Below the pieces are notes generated by a model, which was given only the letters and a program-made list of their open reading frames with translations, did no database searches and was not told the origin of the DNA. Shown piece by piece: positions 56,808-64,000 of a stretch of DNA of 64,000 nucleotides. How positions within the stretch are numbered: the stretch's first letter is position 1; each line of letters opens with the position of its first letter. Position numbers and translations under genes: made by a program. Source of the stretch: Callipepla californica brunnescens (Eukaryota; Chordata; Aves; Galliformes; Odontophoridae); contig JALIRH010000100.1 in NCBI GenBank assembly GCA_023055505.1, positions 248,001-312,000 of the forward strand, written 5' to 3'.

Positions 56808-58576
56808 GTGCACTTTTACCGGCTGACTGGCGTCTTTCTTCAGCGGCAAGAGCAGCAGTAGCCGCGATTGATGCGATTCGAGCGGAATCCGAGTTTCTGA
56901 GCGGTTCGAATATTAACACGCTGCCGGTTTGCTCTGCTTGTTAAAGAAGGCTTTTGCAACGCTCCGATGATAGTGTTTTTGGGGAACACTTCGAAGAGGT
57001 GGAATCAAACATACATTTGGTAGAAGAAACAGCTTGACGTACTTAACGCTTCTATTTCACTTCCTCAGCTCTGAATATCATACCGTTGCAAATGACAATC
57101 TGAGTTGCCCGTTTGTTTGGCAAGAAAAACTTGTGTGACTAGAGGTGCTAAAAAAGGTAACAAGACTGCTCAGAGAAAAGAATGAAAACTTGCTCGCAGA
57201 TGAATGAATGATGCAGGCGTACGTTGCATTCAGTAGCAGTGCAGAATGAGAATCAAAACTTTCCCTCTCACTAACACTGGGATCAGGCATCCATTCACTT
57301 ACAACTCCTGAAACCGAGTCACTTTCACGTGTAAACCGCGATTTGTTGGAGTAGGAACGCTACAGGCTGATTATTGAAAAGCCGCGATTCAGTGCACTTT
57401 TACCGGCTGACTGGCGTCTTTCTTCAGCGGCAAAAGCAGCAGGAGCCGCGATTGATGCGAGTGAATCGGAATCCGCGGCTAAGCGCGGTTCGAGCATCAA
57501 ACTCTCGGCCGCTTTGCACTGCTTCTTAAATGGGGCTATTACGATGCTCCGGTGACAAGGTTTTCTGGGGAACATTTAGAAGCTGTAGAATCACACATAC
57601 CATTGGGAGAATTAAATTTTCGTACTTAACTCCTCTCCATTGCTTCCATAGTTCTGAAAAACATACCTTTTTGAGAGAAAATGAGAACGATCCACGTGTA
57701 TTGTAAGAAAATTGAAGTGAATGTGGTAGATTGTGGAAGTAAAAACGATACCAACACTGGTAGGAGAAAAGAATGAAAACGTGCTCGCAGATGAATGAAT
57801 GATGCAGACTTACGTTGCATTCAGTAGCAGAGCAGAATGAGAATCAAAACTTTCCCTCCTATTGACACTGGGATCCAGCACACATTCTCTTCCAACTCCA
57901 GAAACGGCGTCTCTTTCACGTGTAAACCGCGATTTGCTGGATTAGGACCGCTACCGGCTGATTTTTGAAAAGCCGCGATTCAGTGCACTGCTGCTGTCTG
58001 ACTGGCGTCTTTCTTCAGCGGCAAGAGCAGCAGGAGCCGCGATTGATGCGATTGAATGGGAATCCGCGGCTAAGCGCGGTTCGAGCATCAAACTCTCGGC
58101 CGCTTTGCTCTGCTTCTTAAAGGGAGACATTACGAAGCTCCGGTGACAAGGTTTTATGAGGAACATTTAGAAGCGGTAGAATCACACACGCCTTTGGGAG
58201 AGGAACCAGCTTTCCGTACTTAACGCCTCTCCATTGCTTCCATAGTTCTGAAAAACATCCCTTTTTGAGAGAGAATGAGAAAGATCCGCCGGTATTGTAA
58301 GAAAATTGAAGTGAATGTGTTAGATTGAGGAAGTAAAAAGGATAACAGCACTGGTCAGAGAAAAGAATGAAAACGTGCTCGCAGATGAATGAACGATTCA
58401 GACATGCGTTGCACTCAGTAACAGATCAGAAGGAGAATCAAAACTTTCCTTCCCATTAAAACTGGGATCCAGCACACATTCACTTACAACTCCTGAAACC
58501 GAGTCACTTTCCCGTCTAAACCGCGAATTGTTGGAATAGGACCGCTACCGGCTGATTTTTGAAAAGCCGCGATTCA
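56808..58576. repeat. Higher-order unit B2 (3 monomers, 1769 bp)
   Basis: Same order as B1. Upstream it carries GACATACGTTGCACTC, as B4 does. Confidence 0.85.
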
Positions 58577-60345
58577 GTGCACTTTTACCGGCTGACTGGC
58601 GTCTTTCTTCAGCGGCAAAAGCAGCAGTAGCCGCGATTGATGCGATTCGAGCGGTATCCGAGTTTCTGTGCGGTTCGAATATTAACACTCTGCCGGTTTG
58701 CTCTGCTTGTTAAAGAAGGCTTTTGCAACGCTCCGATGATAGTGTTTTTGGGGAACACTTCGAAGAGGTGGAATCAAACATACATTTGGTAGAAGAAACA
58801 GCTTGACGTACTTAACGCTTCTATTTCACTTCCTCAGCTCTGAATATCATACCGTTGCAAATGACAATCTGAGTTGCCCGTTTGTTTGGCAAGAAAAACT
58901 TGTGTGACTAGAGGTGCTAAAAAAGGTAACAAGACTGCTCAGAGAAAAGAATGAAAACTTGCTCGCAGATGAATGAATGATGCAGGCGTACGTTGCATTC
59001 AGTAGCAGTGCAGAATGAGAATCAAAACTTTCCCTCTCACTAACACTGGGATCAGGCATCCATTCACTTACAACTCCTGAAACCGAGTCACTTTCACGTG
59101 TAAACCGCGATTTGTTGGAGTAGGAACGCTACAGGCTGATTATTGAAAAGCCGCGATTCAGTGCACTTTTACCGGCTGACTGGCGTCTTTCTTCAGCGGC
59201 AAAAGCAGCAGGAGCCGCGATTGATGCGAGTGAATCGGAATCCGCGGCTAAGCGCGGTTCGAGCATCAAACTCTCGGCCGCTTTGCACTGCTTCTTAAAT
59301 GGGGCTATTACGATGCTCCGGTGACAAGGTTTTCTGGGGAACATTTAGAAGCTGTAGAATCACACATACCATTGGGAGAATTAAATTTTCGTACTTAACT
59401 CCTCTCCATTGCTTCCATAGTTCTGAAAAACATACCTTTTTGAGAGAAAATGAGAACGATCCACGTGTATTGTAAGAAAATTGAAGTGAATGTGGTAGAT
59501 TGTGGAAGTAAAAACGATACCAACACTGGTAGGAGAAAAGAATGAAAACGTGCTCGCAGATGAATGAATGATGCAGACTTACGTTGCATTCAGTAGCAGA
59601 GCAGAATGAGAATCAAAACTTTCCCTCCTATTGACACTGGGATCCAGCACACATTCTCTTCCAACTCCAGAAACGGCGTCTCTTTCACGTGTAAACCGCG
59701 ATTTGCTGGATTAGGACCGCTACCGGCTGATTTTTGAAAAGCCGCGATTCAGTGCACTGCTGCTGTCTGACTGGCGTCTTTCTTCAGCGGCAAGAGCAGC
59801 AGGAGCCGCGATTGATGCGATTGAATGGGAATCCGCGGCTAAGCGCGGTTCGAGCATCAAACTCTCGGCCGCTTTGCTCTGCTTCTTAAAGGGAGACATT
59901 ACGAAGCTCCGGTGACAAGGTTTTATGAGGAACATTTAGAAGCGGTAGAATCACACACGCCTTTGGGAGAGGAACCAGCTTTCCGTACTTAACGCCTCTC
60001 CATTGCTTCCATAGTTCTGAAAAACATCCCTTTTTGAGAGAGAATGAGAAAGATCCGCCGGTATTGTAAGAAAATTGAAGTGAATGTGTCAGATTGAGGA
60101 AGTAAAAAGGATAACAGCACTGGTCAGAGAAAAGAATGAAAACGTGCTCGCAGATGAATGAACGATTCAGACGTACGTTGCATACAGTAACAGAGCAGAA
60201 TAAGAATTAAAACTTTCACTCCTATTAAAACTGGGATCCAGCACACATTCTCTTCCAACTCCTGAAACCGAGTCACTTTCACGTGTAAACCGCGAATTGT
60301 TGGAGAAGAACCGCTACCGGCTGATTTTTGAAAAGCCGCGATTCA
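58577..60345. repeat. Higher-order unit B3 (3 monomers, 1769 bp)
   Basis: Follows B2 directly, so two B units are adjacent. It matches B1 at an offset of exactly 6495 bp. Confidence 0.85.
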
Positions 60346-63302
60346 GTGCACTGCTGCCGTCTGGCTGGCGTCTTTCTTCAGCGGCAAAAGCAGCAGGAGC
60401 CGCGATTGATGCGATTCGAGCGGAATCCGAGGTTCTGAGCGGTTCGAATATTAACACGCTGCCGGTTTGCTCTGCTTGTTAAAGAAGGCTTTTGCAACGC
60501 TCCGATGATAGTGTTTTTGGGGAACACTTCGAAGAGGTGGAATCAAACATACATTTGGTAGAAGAAAAAGTTTAACGTACTTAACGCTACTATTGGACTT
60601 TTTAGCTCTGAATACCATACCGTTCCAAAAGAAAAAGGGAATGAATTGTTTGTTTGGCAAGAAAAACTTGTGTGACGGTATTAAAAAGAGGTAGGAAAAG
60701 GAATAACAAGACTGGTCAGAGAAAAGAATGAAAACGTGCTCGTAGATGAATGAACGATGCAGACGTACGTTGCATTCAGTAGTAGAGCAGAATGAGAATC
60801 AAAACTTTCCCTCCCACTAACATTGGGATGCAACATACATACACTTACAACTCCTGAAACGGAGTCACTTTCAGGTTTAAACCGCGATTTGTTGGAGAAG
60901 AACCGCTACCGGCTGATTACTGAAGCCGCGATTCAGTGCACTTTTACCGGCTGACTGGCGTCTTTCTTCAGCGGCAAAAGCAGCAGGAGCCGCGATTGAT
61001 GCGAGTGAATGGGAATCCGCGGCTAAGCGCGGTTCGAGCATCAAACTCTCGGCCGCTTTTTCTCTGCTTCTTAAAGGGGGCTATTCCGATGCTCCGGTGA
61101 CAAGGTTTTCTGGGGAACCCTTAGAAGCGGTGGAATCACACACGCCTTTGGGAGAGGAACCAGCTTTCCGTACTTAACGCCTCTCCATTGCTTCCATAGT
61201 TCTGAAAAACATACATTTTTGAGAGAGATTGAGAAAGATCCGCGGGTATTGTAAGAAAATTGAAGTGAATGTGTTAGATTGAGGAAGTAAAAAGGACAAC
61301 AGCACTGGTCAGAGAAAAGAAGGAAAACGTGCTCGCAGATGAATGAACGATGCAGACATACGTTGCATTCAGTAGCAGAGCAGAATGAGAATCAAAACTT
61401 TCCTTCCCAGTAACAATGGGATCCAGCATACATTCACTTCCAACTCCTGAAACCGAGTCACTTTCACATGTAAAACGCGAATTGTTGGAATAGGACCGCT
61501 ACCGGCTGATTTTTGAAAAGCCGCGATTCAGTGCACTGCTGCTGTCTGGCTGGCGTCTTTCTTCAGCGGCAAAAGCAGCAGTAGCCGCGATTGATGCGAT
61601 TCGAGCCTGAGACGCGGTTCTTCGCGGTTCGAACATTAACACGCTGCCGGTTTGCTATGTTTGTTAAAAGTGGCTTTTGCAACGCTCCGCTGACAGTGTT
61701 TTTGGGGAACACTTAGAAGTGGTGAATCAAACATACATTTGGTAGAAGAAACAGCTTGACGTACTTAACGCTACTATTGGACTTTTTAGCTCTGAATACC
61801 ATACCGTTCCAAAAGAAAAAGGGAATGAATTGTTTGTTTGGCAAGTAAAAACTTGTGTGACGATATTAACTAGAGGTAGGAAAAGGAATAACAAGACTGG
61901 TCAGAGAAAAGAATGAAAACGTGCTCGTAGATGAATGAATGATGCAGACATACGTTGCATTCAGTAGTAGAGCAGAATGAGAATCAAAACTTTCCCTCTC
62001 ACTAACACTGGGATCCAGCATCCATTCACTTACAACACCAGAATTGGAGTCACTTTCAGGTTTCAACCGCGATTTGTTGGAATAGAAACGCTGCCGGCTG
62101 ATTACTGAAGACGCAATTCAGTGCACGTCTTTCAACTGACTGGCTTCTTTCTTCAGCGGCAAAAGCAGCAGGAGCCGCGATTGATGCGATTCGAACATGA
62201 TTCACGGTTTTCCGCGGTTCGAACATTAGCAAACTGCCGGTTTGCTATGTTTGTTAAAGGGAGCTTTTGCAATGCTCAGATGACAGTGTTTTTGGGGAAC
62301 ACTTAGAAGCTGTGGAATCACACATCCATTTGGTAGAGGAAACAGCTTTCCTTAATAAACGTTTCTCTTTTGCTTCTTTATCTCTGAATACCATACTTTT
62401 GCAAAAGAGAATCGAAAGATACTTGTGTTCGACAAGAAAAAGTTTTTCCATGTATTAAGTAGAAGTACGAAAAAGAATAACAACACTGGTCAGAGTAAAG
62501 AATGAAAACGAACTCGTAGATGAATGAACAATGCAGACATACGTTGCATTCAGTAGCAGAGCAGTTTGAGAATCAAAACTTTCCCTCCCACTAACATTGG
62601 GATGCAGCATACATACACATACAACTCCTGAAACCGAGTCACTTTCACGTGTAAACCGCGATTTGTTGGAGAAGAACCGCTACCGGCTGATTACTGAAGC
62701 CGCGATTCAGTGCACTTTTACCGGCTGACTAGCGTCTTTCTTCAGCGGCAAAAGCAGCAGGAGCCGCGATTGGTGCGATTGAATGGGAATCCGCGGCTAA
62801 GCGCGGTTCGAGCATCAAACTCTCGGCTGCTTTTTCTTGCTTCTAAAGGGGGCTATTCCGATGCTCCGGTGACAAGGTTTTCTGGGGAACCCTTAGAAGC
62901 GGTGGAATCACACACGCCTTTGGGAGAGGAACCAGCTTTCCGTACTTAACGCCTCTCCATTGCTTCCATAGTTCTGAAAAACATACCTTTTTGAGAGAGA
63001 ATGAGAAAGATCCGCGGGTATTGTAAGAAAATTGAAGTGAATGTGGTAGATTAAGGAAGTAAAACGGATAAGAGCACTGGTCAGAGAAAAGAATGAAAAC
63101 GTGCTCGCAGATGAATGAACGATTCAGACATACGTTGCACTCAGTAACAGATCAGAAGGAGAATCAAAACTTTCCTTCCCATTAAAACTGGGATCCAGCA
63201 CACATTCACTTACAACTCCTGAAACCGAGTCACTTTCACGTCTAAACCGCGAATTGTTGGAATAGGACCGCTACCGGCTGATTTTTGAAAAGCCGCGATT
63301 CA
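60346..63302. repeat. Higher-order unit A4 (5 monomers, 2957 bp)
   Basis: Matches A3 at an offset of 6495 bp. B1-A3-B2 and B3-A4-B4 are thus two tandem copies of an 11-monomer unit. Confidence 0.85.
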
Positions 63303-64000
63303 GTGCACTTTTACCGGCTGACTGGCGTCTTTCTTCAGCGGCAAGAGCAGCAGTAGCCGCGATTGATGCGATTCGAGCGGAATCCGAGTTTCTGAGCGGT
63401 TCGAATATTAACACGCTGCCGGTTTGCTCTGCTTGTTAAAGAAGGCTTTTGCAACGCTCCGATGATAGTGTTTTTGGGGAACACTTCGAAGAGGTGGAAT
63501 CAAACATACATTTGGTAGAAGAAACAGCTTGACGTACTTAACGCTTCTATTTCACTTCCTCAGCTCTGAATATCATACCGTTGCAAATGACAATCTGAGT
63601 TGCCCGTTTGTTTGGCAAGAAAAACTTGTGTGACTAGAGGTGCTAAAAAAGGTAACAAGACTGCTCAGAGAAAAGAATGAAAACTTGCTCGCAGATGAAT
63701 GAATGATGCAGGCGTACGTTGCATTCAGTAGCAGTGCAGAATGAGAATCAAAACTTTCCCTCTCACTAACACTGGGATCAGGCATCCATTCACTTACAAC
63801 TCCTGAAACGGAGTCACTTTCACGTGTAAACCGCGATTTGTTGGAGTAGGAACGCTACAGGCTGATTATTGAAAAGCCGCGATTCAGTGCACTTTTACCG
63901 GCTGACTGGCGTCTTTCTTCAGCGGCAAAAGCAGCAGGAGCCGCGATTGATGCGAGTGAATCGGAATCCGCGGCTAAGCGCGGTTCGAGCATCAAACTCT
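63303..64000. repeat. Higher-order unit B4, cut by the window end
   Basis: First monomer and part of the second. Matches B2 at an offset of 6495 bp. Confidence 0.85.

Larger units (their letters stand above)
43751..64000. repeat. 590-bp satellite array, at least 35 monomers, higher-order organised
   Basis: Using the conserved GTGCAC that follows GATTCA as anchor, I count 35 monomers (43796, 44391, 44981, 45570, 46164 ... 63887) with spacings of 584-595 bp. Conserved words in each monomer include CGGCTGAT, CTTTCTTCAGCGGCAA, GGTTCGA and GTCACTTTC (one variant reads GTCTCTTTC). The many 60-70-codon ORFs are copies of the same few monomer frames and change with monomer type, so they are not called as genes. 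The array runs beyond the window. I know of no match to a named avian satellite, but no search was possible. Confidence 0.95.

Noticed and set aside
44496..63785. Recurring ORFs of 61-79 codons (for example starting MPNKQFIPFF, MKPESDSNSG, MFPRKPCHRS)
   Set aside because: Same monomer segments on both strands, disrupted in other monomer types; recurrence reflects tandem copying and not coding constraint.
43751..64000. CRISPR-like array or rDNA spacer
   Set aside because: Monomers are about 590 bp without alternating short repeat and unique spacer, and no rRNA sequence is present.
43751..64000. CENP-B box
   Set aside because: No TTCGNNNNANNCGGG pattern found by eye on either strand in the monomers inspected.

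Overview
The window looks like repeat-dominated DNA from a bird, probably a galliform such as chicken. The evidence is a CR1 LINE fragment, two avian-type endogenous retroviruses and intron-bearing exons resembling vertebrate exportin-1 (XPO1/CRM1). There are no bacterial operons, no rRNA or tRNA genes and no CRISPR. Most of the reading frames are by-products of tandem repeats. Species and chromosome cannot be fixed from the sequence alone; a subtelomeric or pericentromeric block of a micro- or sex chromosome is plausible.

Layout. 1-261: end of an 11-bp minisatellite (GGGGCAGCTAT type), repeated almost exactly at 21411-21671. 262-10560: a degenerate telomere-like array (CCCTAA strand) with kilobase-scale internal duplications. 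10561-16290: an 8-bp minisatellite (AATGTCAG/AATGTCAC type) broken by two solo LTRs, each with a 5-bp target duplication. 16291-20344 and 21181-26725: the 11-bp minisatellite again, split by a GC-rich CpG-island-like segment (20345-21180) that carries ETS-type promoter sites and candidate first exons on both strands.

26726-31146: a minus-strand class III (ERV-L-like) provirus with one LTR, a tRNA-Lys1,2-type primer binding site, a small membrane-protein ORF, gag, protease and reverse transcriptase. It is cut off inside RNase H where the minisatellite resumes. It sits in a CR1 LINE fragment (31147-31680). 31841-34517: four open exons with canonical splice sites, resembling the middle of XPO1. 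35264-36640 and 42319-43750: degenerate telomere-like arrays on the opposite strand (TTAGGG). Between them lies a decayed class I (gammaretrovirus-like) provirus (36652-42128) with a tRNA-His-type primer binding site, gag, protease, RT, RNase H and integrase remains, but no env and no second LTR.

43751-64000: a satellite of about 590-bp monomers (35 anchors counted), organised in nested higher-order repeats of 5, 3 and 11 monomers (2959, 1769 and 6495 bp), running past the window's right end.

No set of genes here works together as a pathway. The biology is repeat turnover: successive amplification of simple units, retroviral insertion into them, and sharp junctions between repeat families. 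The items most worth following are the XPO1-like exons, the higher-order 590-bp satellite with conserved short motifs, the membrane ORF in the class III provirus leader, and the CpG island embedded in minisatellite.
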